This document shows, piece after piece, positions 32,761 through 44,138 of a stretch of DNA of 64,000 nucleotides. The translations under genes were made by a program, and so were the position numbers. Under the pieces are notes generated by a model, which was not told the DNA's origin, did no database searches, and saw only the letters and a list, made by a program, of their open reading frames with translations. The stretch is from Cryptomeria japonica (taxonomy: Eukaryota; Streptophyta; Pinopsida; Cupressales; Cupressaceae), in NCBI RefSeq assembly GCF_030272615.1, contig NC_081409.1:619613255-619677254 (forward strand), given 5' to 3'. The stretch's first letter is position 1. Each line of letters starts with the position of its first letter.

Positions 32761-33653
32761 ATAAATCCGCATAACAATATCATAGATTGACTTGTAAAAA
32801 TATTTCTTAAATAATTAAATGAATATAATCTAAACTTAAAATTTTAAAAATATAAAAAATAACCAATTTACATACATTTAATATAATATTAGACGAAACT
32901 ATGTATAAAAGAAAAATTCTAGTAAAAACATATTACTCATTGGAAAATTGAGGCTCTGTGAATAATTTTCTATCACTAGAGAAGATAATCAAGCCAATAT
33001 TAGTAGAACAATATAAAATAGAAATCTCTCTAGCTTTCTTTATAAGGTCAGCTCTCCTTTTGTAGAAGGTAATTTCTCTATTTTTGGATTGTGGATTTTC
33101 TTAATCTCAATTTTTTTTCTTCCCATTTTGTTGCTATAAAGAACACACATTATCAGATATTCTCGGAAATGGAGAAAAGGTGCAATTGAAGCAGCAATGG
33201 ATTTGTAGAGCTTCAAATAATCCAACACTTTATGTTAAAGATGCCCTTTGGAGGATGGCCAATTCTATTAGTAGAGAGTACAAGGAGCACTTTCTGACTC
33301 TATGGCTTACTTTATGTGAAGTGTCCATTCAATATTGAAAATGTTTTGATAGTGTTTGAAATTAGATGATAAGGTACATAGTGGACCATGTTAATATAAT
33401 ACATGTCGTGTAGTGGTGAGTATTTGTCTTTGTAATAAGATTAATATAGTTGAAATTAAGATTGATAGTAGCATATTTATATGTTGATTTTGATTTTTTT
33501 TTAATAAATCTTCACTCCTTATTGTACCCGGAAGATATCGTGTTGAGATAGTTAACAATATTATTAGTAGCGAGTACAAGGAGAGCTTTCCTGTTCTATG
33601 GCTTGGTTTATGTGAAGCATCCATTAAATTTTATAAGTATTTGATAGTGTTTG
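32761..33653. other. Unassigned DNA at the C1 right end, with a duplicated ~97-bp segment
   Basis: No gene. Two diverged copies of one segment lie at 33262-33358 and 33556-33653; both contain gagtacaaggag, tatggctt and tttatgtgaag blocks. The rest is AT-rich with many stops in all frames. The second copy ends exactly at the C2 LTR start. Confidence 0.6.
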
Positions 33654-34608
33654 TGTTGGCAATTGACACTCATTTGGTTTAGTTGTGTTGTCACTAATGG
33701 TAACACACACCATTTTGGGTTGGTCACTTTACCAATACTCACCGGTATTCATTATTTGGCAATCGACATTCAAGTGAACTGAAATTGGCACAAGCACCTA
33801 CATACATGGGAAACCGGCAAACTAGGAACCGACATATGAGGTCGACATGTGAGATTGATCTAGCAAGTCTACATGACAATGATGAAAGGCATTAGTCTCT
33901 AAGTTTAATGAATTTATTTTTGTCTAGGCCGACATGTAAATAAATTGTAATATCATTGTAAGCTGATATAAGGCATTTGTGTTTATGTTTGGAAAGGGTA
34001 TTTAAGTAAGCCCAATTAGGATATTTTGGTAGAGAGATTGAATGTAATAGAATATAGTGATGTGATATTGTGCGAGAAATCTTGATCGACAGAATGTGAA
34101 TGTAATATTCTATAGTCGGTCTTGGATATTGGTTTAGAGGTTTGGGAAGTGAAGCAAGATACCGGTAAGGGAGGACACAATGACAATCGGTACAGACTGC
34201 TTTAACCAGAACTCATCCAACATAGAAGATGCACCTTTAGAGTTTAGAATTTTGTTTGTAACTTGATATTGCGTGTTTGTAGTTAGTGAGGCTCCTTTTG
34301 TGATGAGTAGTGTGCTCTAAGCTATTGGTCTTCCTGAATGTGTAGGCTCCTATTGTAATGTTTGTTGTTTTGGCCAGTGGATAGATATTGTGGGTCACCA
34401 ATCCCATTGTGGTTTTTCCTCTTTGAGGTTTTCCACGCATAAATTTCTATGTTATGGTGTATGCTCTTATGGTTGCTCCATTTCTATTTTCTATTATATT
34501 CTTTTATGGTTACCGATTATTGAATTGCATTGTTATTAAGGTTAAAATTGATTATACCAACAAAAAACTGATTCACCCCCCCCCCCTTCTCAGTGTTCTT
34601 GGATTCCA
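33654..34608 (+). repeat. C2 5' LTR
   Basis: Starts tgttggcaattgac and ends ...ttggattcca. It shares tgttggca, a late gattcaccccc run and ttttccacg(c/t)ataaa with the C3 LTR. A TATA-like tatttaag lies at 33999-34006. A 12-base C run near 34577 is prone to slippage. Confidence 0.78.
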
Positions 34609-34613
34609 ATAAT

Positions 34614-34631
34614 TGGTATTAGAGCCAGGTG
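34614..34631 (+). promoter_or_regulatory. C2 primer binding site
   Basis: tggtattagagccaggtg, one base off the initiator Met tRNA complement tggtatcagagc, five bases after the LTR end. Confidence 0.8.
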
Positions 34632-34766
34632 CCTTAGAGTAAGTCTAATAGCTTAAGGAAGATCCTCAATCCAGAATCCATGGAGATGAGTCTACAGAAG
34701 GAACTTGAAGTAGCACTTGAGGACTATGATGCTGAAAGGATGATGAACTTGAAGTTGTGAGATGAA

Positions 34767-35640
34767 TTGAACTCTGCAAAGGAGTTCATTCTTACCCTGC
34801 AGGAGAGGCGGCCATCTATTCAAGCTAAAAGAAAGGAACTTTTACAAAATCAGAATGATGAAGAGAAGGACGCTCTTAAGGAACAAGGGGTCATGAAGAA
34901 TGCACTGCAATCCATGACTATGAGGATGTCCAAGGAGATTGAAGATCAAAAGAAGAATGAAGAAAATCTTGGCAGATATGTGAAAGACATATCTGAGGAA
35001 TGCATTAGGTTGGTGCATGAGAATGATGTGTTGAGAACTGAGTTTGTGCAATCACATAACAATGTGCAAGAGTTGGAAAGAATGATGTCAATCCTAAGAA
35101 GTGATCTAGATGCTACAATTGAATATAAAGAAAAGTTTAGGGTTAGTTCTGCAAGTCTTGATGAATTATTGAAGGATCAAAGAGACACTAGAGACACTAG
35201 AGGTCTTGGATTTGAGCATGGAGAAAGCTCCAGTATTGCAAATCACAGAAATCCACTAGACACCAGAATCAGAAATCACCGGTAAGGCAACCCAATGCAC
35301 ATAAATTTAATTGTAGATGCTTTGTTTGTAATAAGTTTGGTCATATGGCAAGACATTGTAGAAATAGAACAAATCAGAATCATAATGCAGTTCTTAGTTA
35401 GTGTTCAAATTGTAAGAAGTATGTTCATATGACATAAGATAATAGAATTAATTTGAAATGTCCTGCGTGTGGAAAGTTTGGGCATATGGCTAATCAATGC
35501 AGGTCAAGGAATGATCAAGGATACAAAAGGAAATTCAGAAAAATAATGTCACTTTCTATGCATGCAACAAAATAGGACATATTGCTAAATTTTGCAGAAG
35601 CACGAACAATCTGGTAGGAAATAATAAGATAGGAAAATAG
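34767..35640 (+). pseudogene. C2 ORF1: coiled coil plus four zinc knuckles
   Basis: A 172-codon open stretch (34767-35285) is Glu/Lys-rich with heptads (LVHENDVLRTEFVQSHNNV, LERMMSILRSDL). In a neighbouring frame directly after it come CCHC-type knuckles: CFVCNKFGHMARHCRN, CSNCKKYVHMT (broken by a stop), CPACGKFGHMANQCRS and CNKIGHIAKFCRS. Four knuckles is more than the one or two usual in copia Gag. A frameshift near 35285 separates coil and knuckles. By position and composition it should be the RNA-binding Gag, but no capsid (UBN2-type) domain is visible. Confidence 0.7.
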
Positions 35641-36159
35641 AAGATTGAAGATATCCAAAAGAAGCATGAGAAGAAATGGGTTGGGAAATTTGAAGATCAA
35701 CTGGAAGAGATAATCAACCCAGTTACTCAACCAAGAGAACAGAATGTTCTTGCACCGATAGGAAACTCATCCGGTAACTAAGCCATCAGCCTTAGTGGGA
35801 GGGAAATTAATGATGAATCTTGCATTACTGTTGTAGAGGTCTGAAACCTTTTTTCAGATCTTGGTGAAGTCAGTATGGAGATTCATAGGTGCTGAGATTA
35901 TGGATTTTGAATCCGGTATAATATGTCAACATGCATTAATGTCAATAAAAAATTAGGGTTTTCACATAATAAAAGGAAAATGCTTGTTCTTTTTCGATCA
36001 CAATGCATTTAGAGAGAAACCGAGTGAGTTCAAGGTAGTTTAAAGCAATCAAAAGCATTTCAAGCAAATTCCAGTGCATTCACAAGTGGATTTTCAAGAG
36101 CTTTCACTGAAAAAGGTTGTGAGGTATTTTATTAGTTTTTGAGCTATCTTTTGTTTGCA

Positions 36160-38237
36160 ATGGCTTCTGGATCATCTTCCACTTTGGTAGGTGTGGCTAC
36201 CCCTATTGTAGCTGACATCAAGGACCATCCACGCCCTATTTTGAAGCAATGCCCTCAGATTGTGAAGGTCAATGATTCAGTTGACGCATTTTCTAGGGTT
36301 CCTGAATGATTTTTGTATTTCGAAGATATTTGTGCATACATTCACTACACTTTGGAGGATTTGGGTTATGTTGAGATCAAGAACATGTATATTAGCACCT
36401 TGTTCCACTAGGATGGGTCGATGAAATTGGAATTTCAAATTCTGAAGGATTAGGGTTTTACCAACATTTTGGAGATGCCTGAATTTGAAGATGAATTCAT
36501 CTAGTATGCACTGAGCTAAGCCCATGGTGAATTAATATGGCTAGAATAGCCCCACAAGATCACCAAGGAATCTATTTGTGTGATCACCAATTTACCCCAG
36601 ACTAGTCCAACTGCTAGAAAGAAGAAGATATCTAACAATGAGGTGGAAAATTTAAATGGCGTAGCATCTGACAACCGATCAATAAGAATTAGAACTATCA
36701 AAGACAAAGTAGTTCAATTTGCAAGCATGATCATTGGTTACAAGGTAACCCAATCAAACTGGTTGAACTTTGTTTCTAGTTCATGCATTTACTATTCTCA
36801 AAAAATGATTAAGGAGAATGAAAAACTATATCTATGTCAATGGATGTGTGATGAATTGATAATAAACCTAGGGAAGATTAAGGGTGAGAAGAAAGATATT
36901 TTCAGGTATGGCAGCCTTGTTGTCTATTTAATGCTTTTCTTTCTGAATGAGTTACCTGGAATCGGTAAGACACAATGGGAATTTGATATACTGGTAGCAA
37001 AACAAATCAAAGATGCTATAAGGAATATGGGATAGGATGGGGACTCCATTATTTGGGGTTACTTCAAATCATTCCAAAAAGAAATGAAGAAGAGAGAAAG
37101 GGTTCCAAAGCATATTATAGATAAATATTCAATTGAAATCTATTTTATAGTAAAGAAAGATGAAACACTGAATGCGGCAATGCAACCAAGGAAGATTTGG
37201 ATAACTAAGATGGGCTATGAGGTATATGCACAAATCTTGTGCCAAGACTCTTACTGATATCCCGATAGATGAAGTAGAGAAAAACTTTGGGAGTGCAAAG
37301 CAAAAAGAAACTAAAGTTGAAATAGTAAAAAGAAAAGGGAAGGAAAGATCAATAAGGTTGGGCACGTTGTACAAAATATGTCTTTTGAAATCAAGCAAAT
37401 CATTAGATTGACTGAATGATCTTCTCTGGCAGCAGTTCAGGCCTCACTAGCAGCATCAATTGGCAAGGGTGTAGTAAATATGAAGAAACCGAAGACTTAT
37501 ATTGCCCCTATTACATTTGGTTTTGATAGTGATGTCGTGCCCTCACAGATTCCCAAGACTTACATTAGGATACCAAGGAAGAAGGTTGAGGAAGAAAATA
37601 AGTAGAAAGTGAAGGTTACACCTCCGACAGTACCTAAGAAAATTTTGAAGGAGAGGAAGCCCACAAAAAAGAGTAAATTGGTTAAGGAGTCTACATCTAC
37701 TCTTGGCAAGAAGAAGAAATCGGATGTAGATATAGCTCTCAAATCTAGTAAGCATATTGAAGTCATTCCTCCTCTTTCAGTTGCTGAGTTGATTGATCAA
37801 ATCACTAAGGATGGAATTTTGAGTAATATCTAGCATTATTATATACATATGGATGATAAGGAGAAAATGGAAATAGAGGAAGTAGTTTTGTTGTATTTAG
37901 ACATTTACAAGAAAGCACTTTTAGAGATTGAAAAACAAATACCGACAAATTTGTATAATAAACTAGATGTTAGAGGGTTACATGCGGTTGAAAAGGATAA
38001 ACACATAAAGGCACAGGAATTATTAAATATTTGTGGAGCCATAACTAATGAAGAGATGCAACACTGTTTAGAGTTTGCAAATAAAACAATTTTTAGGAGT
38101 AAACACTAGCATGTGAGTCTCATGGTAGGTAGATTAAAAGAGATAGTTAAGGAGATGCATGAGGCTTGAGCAAAATTCTATGTAGATAAACCTAGATTCT
38201 TTACAACACCGAAAGTCACTCAAAAGTCTAAAACTCC
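36160..38237 (+). pseudogene. C2 ORF2: long reading frame of unknown function
   Basis: From ATG at 36160 one frame can be followed to 38237, with about ten stops and two compensating frameshifts (37217 and about 37350). It opens MASGSSSTLVGVATPIVAD, then HPRPILKQCPQIVKVNDSVD and EDICAYIHYTLEDLGY. The best-preserved stretch is 36580-37035, with WLNFVSSSCIYYSQKMIKEN and YGSLVVYLMLFFLNELPG. The C-terminal third is Lys-rich (PTVPKKILKERKPTKKSK). It has no RT, protease or integrase motif. It may be related to plant transposon-borne accessory proteins, but I cannot assign a family. Confidence 0.55.
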
Positions 38238-39253
38238 TATAGACACCAATAATTAATATTTAATTAATTTAAGCTTGTCAACATAATTAATTGATTTAAT
38301 TGTGTTATCGTTATTCCTCCTGGTATTAATTATATCTAATTTAATTAATCCTGTCACTATTGTCTATTAATTAATTTATCAAATAAATTAATTATTCCCC
38401 TATTCTCCTAAAGTCCCCTCCAATAATTATTTCTTCTAAACCCACTTAGTTAATTAATTAACCTAGTCATGAGATTCCTACAAATCACTTTTCCTAATCC
38501 CCACTCAACCTAATTAATCCTTCTAGAATCCTTCATAATCATCCCTATCATTATTTTTCCAATTTTAAATTCCCACTCATGTCACATCAACATTAAGACA
38601 CTCAAAGAAATTCAAATTTATTTGAATCCCTCCATGCATCCTTAATTTTGGAATTTTTAATTCTTCATTTTGAAATTCAAATTTTCTTTCCCCCTTCTTC
38701 TCAAGGAATTTTATATTCTGTTTTATTTTCCCAAGGCACCCTTGATCCATGCATTCTATCTTAAATCAATCTTAGCCCTTCATGATCAAATCAATCTTGG
38801 CCCTTCATTGGCCTACTCTAATCTATAAATTGGAGCCTTGTTTCCTCATAGAAGGATCCACCTCTCATAGCATTCTCATGCTGCCCATTTCTCTTCTATC
38901 TTCATCCTATCATACCCTCGCAATGCCCTCATAATCCTTCAATCATCTAATCTAATTCACCTCATCTATCCTCATCATTCAAATATAATCCAAACATAAT
39001 CTTGTTGAGCAAAGGAGAGCAATCCACATCCAAATCAAGCAAGGAGAACATCAAGTGGAGCATCACAAGGGCACATCTTCCACTTCATCAAGCTCAATCT
39101 GAGGGAGAGGTGAAAGACAAGGTATAAAGTTAGTTATTTTGCATTTCTCTTGTGTCTTATTTGATTTATTTGCATTCTAACCTCCTTATTGTTTTTTATA
39201 ATGATAAACGGGTTTTACAAGGACCCGAAACCTAAAGTTTCTAACCTCCTTAT
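38238..39253 (+). repeat. T3 LTR1, possibly with adjoining interior
   Basis: Matches LTR2 from the start to about 38985 (tctaattcacctcatctatcctc). AT-rich taattaatt runs fill its first 200 bp. A tataaat at 38824-38830 is the probable TATA box. Its end is not defined; no primer site is seen before C3 interrupts at 39253. Confidence 0.75.
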
Positions 39254-40397
39254 TGTTGGCATTATGGATGAATTGATTATGTGTTGCATTGATGTTTTGT
39301 CACTGAGGTCAACACTAGTTATTATGATTGGTTACTGACATATTGGTTTTGATTACCGGTAGAAGATCTAGTGTTATCGGTAGAAGAGACTATCTATTGG
39401 TCACTTACGACATTTTTGGATCAGTGAAGTATGCTTGATTTCATGTGTTATATGCTCTATGAGCATGCTTTGGTTAGTTGGTATTGGCTTGATAATCAGA
39501 TGCTATCATACACTCTGGTAAACCCTTACTGACACTGGTTTAAGGCTTTACCGATAGACCTTTCATTGAGGAATTGTGATAGGATGCATAATTGGTGTTG
39601 GTGTAGCTTCTAGATGGATTTTAGGATGCTAAAGATGTTCTTTGATCATGCTTCAACTACTTGAAGATATTGCCTTGGCGTAGTGGACCTAGAATAGGTC
39701 CAGTACCTATCTAGATTATGGACCGGTATCATGCTAACGTGTACTCTACAAGTTACCGAGATGCTTCGAGAGGATTTATGGATTTTTTATTATTGTTTTG
39801 GTCTTAAGCCGACATGGAATATCATTGTAATATGGAATTGTGTAATGATCTTATTGTAATATCTTTTAGGTGGCCAACCTAATTGGTTTAGGCCTTAGGG
39901 TTTGTATAAATAAGAGGTAGAAACTCTTTGTAATGTATCATGGTTATTAGAAAGGTCATGGTCAAGGAATGTAATGTGAAAATATTGTAATATCATTTAG
40001 GCAGAGGAGTTGGTCGATCATTGGTGATCAAATTGGATTTAGAAGAGGATTTAGTCCTCTGGCATTGAGCTTAACGGGGACTGTAATCAGGCATGGTAGA
40101 TGCTATTTCTGGAAGTTCACTCTATTGGATTGTTGTCCATTTATCTTGAGATGGTTGTAGCCTCTCTGTAGTTAGTGAGACTCTTTTTGTAATGAGCAGT
40201 ACACTTTAGGCAATGTGCCTTCCTGCAAGTGCAGGCCCCTCATTGTAAAACATACTTTCTGCAGAAGTATCATCTAGCTATGGGTAGGCTTCCCACCATG
40301 GCTTTTCCCTTTCCAGGTTTTCCACATACAAATAATGGTGTTATGTGGTATGGTTTCTTTGCATTGATTATCTGGTTAATTGCTAAGTTATGTCTTG
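39254..40397 (+). repeat. C3 5' LTR, 3' end deleted
   Basis: Follows the 3' LTR (53958-55241) to about 40397 (taattgctaagttatgt), then jumps directly into gag sequence, losing the last ~150 bp of LTR, the primer site and the gag start. TATA box tataaataag at 39905-39914. The ATG at 40229 lies inside this LTR and is not a real gag start. Confidence 0.88.
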
Positions 40398-40871
40398 GCA
40401 AGGATATCTGGGAGATCACTGATAAAGGATACACACCTTATAATCTGACATCTGGCAATCCTTCTCCTCTAGACTTAGATAAGAATATTGCAAATGATTG
40501 TAGAGCTAGAGAAGCCCTCTTATGTGCACTTATTGATCAACAGATCATGCGATTGATTGATAAATCATTGGCTAAGGTTATGTGGGACAAATTGAAAACT
40601 TTGAATGAAGATGATCCTATTGTCAAAATTGCTAAACTTGATGGTTACCAGGTAAGATATGAAAACTTGAAGATGGAAGATAATGAAAGAATTGTTGTAT
40701 TTATGGAAAGAGTAAATGAGATCGTTATGAGAATTCAATGTTGTGGAGGATTTCTAAGTGAATATTAAATAGTTTCCAAAGTCTTAAGAGCCCTTCCACC
40801 GGCTTACAAGATGAAGGAAACTACAATTAATGACTTAAGAACAATGGCAAACACTTCAGTTAACATAGACA
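40398..40871 (+). pseudogene. C3 gag, part 1
   Basis: Reads LGKDIWEITDKGYTPYNL, AREALLCALIDQQIMRLIDK, AKVMWDKLKTLNED and YENLKMEDNERIVVFMERVNE, the UBN2-type capsid of copia. A TAA at 40766-40768 is followed in frame by IVSKVLRALPPAYKMKET and TMANTSVNID, then T2 interrupts. The N-terminus is lost with the LTR deletion. Confidence 0.85.
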
Positions 40872-40876
40872 TTCTT

Positions 40877-41894
40877 GTATACACCTAAAAATGGTCTAAA
40901 GATAATTAATTAAATAAGAAATTATTTAATTAATCTCTCCTTCCCAATTTAATTGAATTCACTAAGCAATTTGATTAAATCTATCATTCATCTACTTTTT
41001 AATAAATCTAAGGATTTATTAAGTAGGTTCATTTCATTTCACCCCTTTAATTAATTAATTCAAATTAATTAATTTCCCCCATGCAAATTCATTTCTTCTA
41101 AATCCCCTAATTAATTAAAACAAATCAAATCATGAGTTGTTGAGATTAATTAGCCATTTTCCTAATATTTGAATTTCTAAATTCAAATTCTCCCTTCTAC
41201 CACTCCTAAACCTAACCATTCCTAAACCTAACCCATTCTACCTACCACCATGTCCCCTTTCATCCAACATCTTCTAGAACCTTTGTGACACTTTTCACTA
41301 AGTGTTCCCTTTCATCCTACCTCTTCTAGAAGCCTCTTGACACTTGTCACCATAGAGATGACAAATGTTCCCTTTAATCCAACCCCCTTTGCCATCTTCC
41401 TCCAATTTAACCATTGATATCTTCAGATCAATATCAACCGTTGATTCATGCCAACTCACCCCTAGCCTTGGAAAATCCTATAAATAGACCTCATTTTGGA
41501 GCAATATTGGTCCCAATTTGATTTCATCATTTGCATTGTTATTATAGGCATCTAGCTTATAGTTTATCAGTCTTAGCAATGTTATCATGCTCAATTTAGC
41601 TTAAATCTTAGCTTAATCATGCTAGGATAATCATGAATTCATATAGCTTAATCATGCTATTCTTGCTAGATCATGCATTTTCAGCATTCAAATCCTCCAT
41701 CTAAGTGTAGTCAAGTCACTGGAATTTGCATACTAAGATCTGAGAGCAAAATTCATACTTGCATTTACTAGGAGGCAATAAGTCGATTAACTATGGTTTT
41801 GTCTTTCATTGTTTCAATTTACTAACCATTGTTTATAATGATTTATTGAGTGCATTGTGTTTGCAGGTACAGGTACACTTCACAGAGCACGACA
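40877..41894 (+). repeat. T2 5' LTR
   Basis: 1018 bp, tgtatacacctaaaaatgg...gcacgaca. AT-rich taattaatt start; TATA box tataaataga at 41481-41490. Confidence 0.95.
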
Positions 41895-41897
41895 TTT

Positions 41898-41915
41898 TGG
41901 CGCCCACTGTGGGGC
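41898..41915 (+). promoter_or_regulatory. T2 primer binding site (Lys tRNA type)
   Basis: tggcgcccactgtggggc, three bases after the LTR. From memory of plant Lys tRNA (3' end with GGTGGGCGCCA), it pairs with one mismatch. This site type is common in plant Tat elements. Confidence 0.75.
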
Positions 41916-42047
41916 CAAAATCATCATTTTTAGTCTCCCAAGCTTCCTCAAACTTCATCTCTATTGGATCAAAATCAGATTGTTGTATGAGTTGTCTTTC
42001 TATCTTGTACAAACTTCCTTTCAAACTTGGATGACACCTCATCATAA

Positions 42048-42273
42048 CTTGTACGAGGTATAAATCTATGTCGTACGAGTTTTTAGACTGTAAATTCTTT
42101 ACTCATTTTAGCTCATTCCTGTGTCATACGAGTTAAATTTCACTATCATACGAGAGCTAATTTTGTGTCGTACAAATTTCTGGCTATTAAATCTTATGTC
42201 GTACGAGTCAATTTTGGTGCTTGTGCGAGATCTAACCATTTGTCGTTCTATCTGATAAATCATTTCGTACGAG
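42048..42273. repeat. TCGTACGA box array, cluster 1, in T2 leader
   Basis: Nine boxes around tcgtacgag; positions of the central T (gTac): 42052, 42074, 42127, 42149, 42171, 42202, 42224, 42246, 42268. Steps are 22, 53, 22, 22, 31, 22, 22, 22. Exact palindromes TCGTACGA occur at 42071, 42199 and 42265; the others differ by one to three bases. Spacers are not alike. Confidence 0.88.
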
Positions 42274-43510
42274 TTTCTGCATCTATGATTTTTTGAAAAA
42301 ACTACAAATTAGAAATTTCAAGTTTGTCTATACATTGGTAATTTGCGTTTTTGAAGGCCATGCCCTTTGAAAATTGCATCTAGAACAATTGGAGACCTTT
42401 CCAACGAGGTAAACGGCTTGTAATTTTGAGTCCCGAGCAGCAAGTTATGCCTATTTGAAGTTAGGCTAAAATTTCATATAATTTTTCTAAAAATTTCATA
42501 GTTTGGATCACTAATGCTAATCTTGTTATGTCTATGAGATGTTTGCAGCCTAACTCTTTTCTTGCAGATATGCTTGTCAAAGACAAATTCAAAACACAAT
42601 CATGACTACTAATGGATCTATTTTGTAGGTTGCCTAAGGATTCAACAAAAACTTTGTGTATTCTTTAAGATTTTTAGGCACACTTCAATTTGGGCTTAAA
42701 GAAATGAACTATCATGTCTTATGTGCTTGTGATGATAGGCAAGTATGCTCTCACCTTCCTTAGGTGATCAGAAAGATAGAATCATCTTTTTGCTTTCAAT
42801 ATTGCATACCTTTAGCGGGCCTGTCACAGTGGGAAAAAGTAATCACCCTATGAGAATGACCCAAGTGAGTACAGCTAGCCCTGAGCATTCCAACTCACTA
42901 TAATAAATAGGTCTCTGATGATTAAAGTCTAAGAGGATGGGATTATTTGAGTTTTCTCTTTGAGATCTCTCATATCGGACATTTTGTAGGGCCTCGCGGT
43001 CTCAATCACGTTTACATGACTACAACTTGTTTCGGTACCTTGTCGGGCTATAGGCCTCAATCACGCTTGCGTGACTTCAAGGGGTAATTTCAAATGGAAT
43101 TCTTGACTAAGAACTATAAAAATAGAAGCTACCCGATTCACCTCTGAAAGGGTGATAATATTTGTGCAAGAGAGATAGTAACTCTCCCAAGACACTTGCC
43201 ATATCGTGCCCCCATTAGTGTTTGGAGTCAGATAATACGACATTGAGAATCCATTGCGTGAGACTTAGTGGCCGTATGCTGATTAGCTATTAGGTGTGTA
43301 CCTAAGTCAGCAAGCAAAGGTTTTCATTCTCAACCAACTTCCTTAGGGTTTAGCTTGATTGAGAATCATGTATCACATCATGTGTTTGCTGTGTATTCAT
43401 CCCTAAAATTGAAAAATCAGACACTTAAAACTGGAAAACCAAGGTAAAACATCAAAATTGAGTGATCCAAACTCAAACAAGAAAACAATTTTTATCACTG
43501 TTCAAATACC
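42274..43510. other. T2 leader, unannotated middle part
   Basis: No gene found. It includes tcaatcacg(t/c)tt(a/g)c(a/g)tgact twice (43001-43020 and 43055-43075), a short duplicated segment. Gag would be expected after the leader but no capsid or knuckle motif is present. Confidence 0.6.
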
Positions 43511-43511
43511 C

Positions 43512-43710
43512 ATCGTACGAGTCAGAAGTCTCTATCATATTTTTTAATCCTTTATCGTACGAGTCAGGAGTATCTGTCGTATTTCTTGATCTTCTGTTGT
43601 ATGAGTCAAGGTTCCATGTTGTATGAAAAACTATTGTTCACATGAAGTCACTAGTCTATCATTCTGTCTTGTATCTCTTGTCGTCCTATGCTACATAATA
43701 TGTTGTACGA
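43512..43710. repeat. TCGTACGA box array, cluster 2, as 42-bp tandem units
   Basis: Central T positions 43516, 43538, 43558, 43580, 43600, 43622 alternate 22 and 20 bp, giving a 42-bp unit with two boxes (units at 43513, 43555 and 43597; tcgtacgagtcag starts). Further weak boxes at 43684 and 43706 are again 22 bp apart. Confidence 0.85.
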
Positions 43711-44138
43711 AACTCTACATTTGTTACTCCAGAACTGTGTCTTACGTGCCTATTTCAGACTTATCATTTCTACCTAATTTATTTGCAATAAGCATAAACA
43801 CCTGTTATCTGTCAATCTGTCCTTAAATTGTCTGCTTGGTTTGCTTGGTCAAGTTATCACTCGTCAAAATCAGACTTTAGAAAATAAACACCTTAATATT
43901 TTCAAAGTGTTCACCCCCAACAAGTTCAAGATCTAAACATCTCAAAGTGCATTATCACCCTCTTTGGTAAACTGATCACTCAAACATAGTTTCTCATCAG
44001 GATCAATCATCCTTTATCACGAAACTGAAATGTTTGGTCAGGATAACCTTGTCCCACATCGTAGGATAGTTCATTCCTACTAGACTTGGTTCTTATCAAA
44101 TCATCATCATTGCACTCCTAAACCAAAGATCGAAAAAC

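Larger units (their letters stand above)
21581..33653 (+). mobile_element. C1: relic Ty1/copia element split by chromovirus CH
   Basis: The left part (21581-22253) holds the end of an LTR, a decayed primer site and the start of gag. The right part (32128-33653) holds the rest of gag including a zinc knuckle, then unrecognisable DNA. No protease, integrase or RT can be read. Borders are uncertain: the left edge abuts the inferred T1 LTR end and the right edge abuts the C2 LTR. Confidence 0.65.
33654..38237 (+). mobile_element. C2: copia-like element without polymerase genes, 3' part missing
   Basis: The LTR (33654-34608) is followed by an initiator-Met-type primer site, a coiled-coil plus zinc-knuckle frame, and a long frame of unknown type. 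There is no protease, integrase or RT between the LTR and 38237, where the T3 LTR interrupts it. LTR ends and the primer site resemble those of C3, so C2 is probably a non-autonomous copia relative. The 3' LTR was not found. Confidence 0.72.

Noticed and set aside
40229-40397. ATG at 40229 as the C3 gag start
   Set aside because: These bases match the 3' LTR at 54940-55090, so they are LTR sequence fused to gag by a deletion.
41833-42063. Frames spanning the T2 LTR end and primer site
   Set aside because: They cross the LTR border and primer site on both strands, with no conserved motif.
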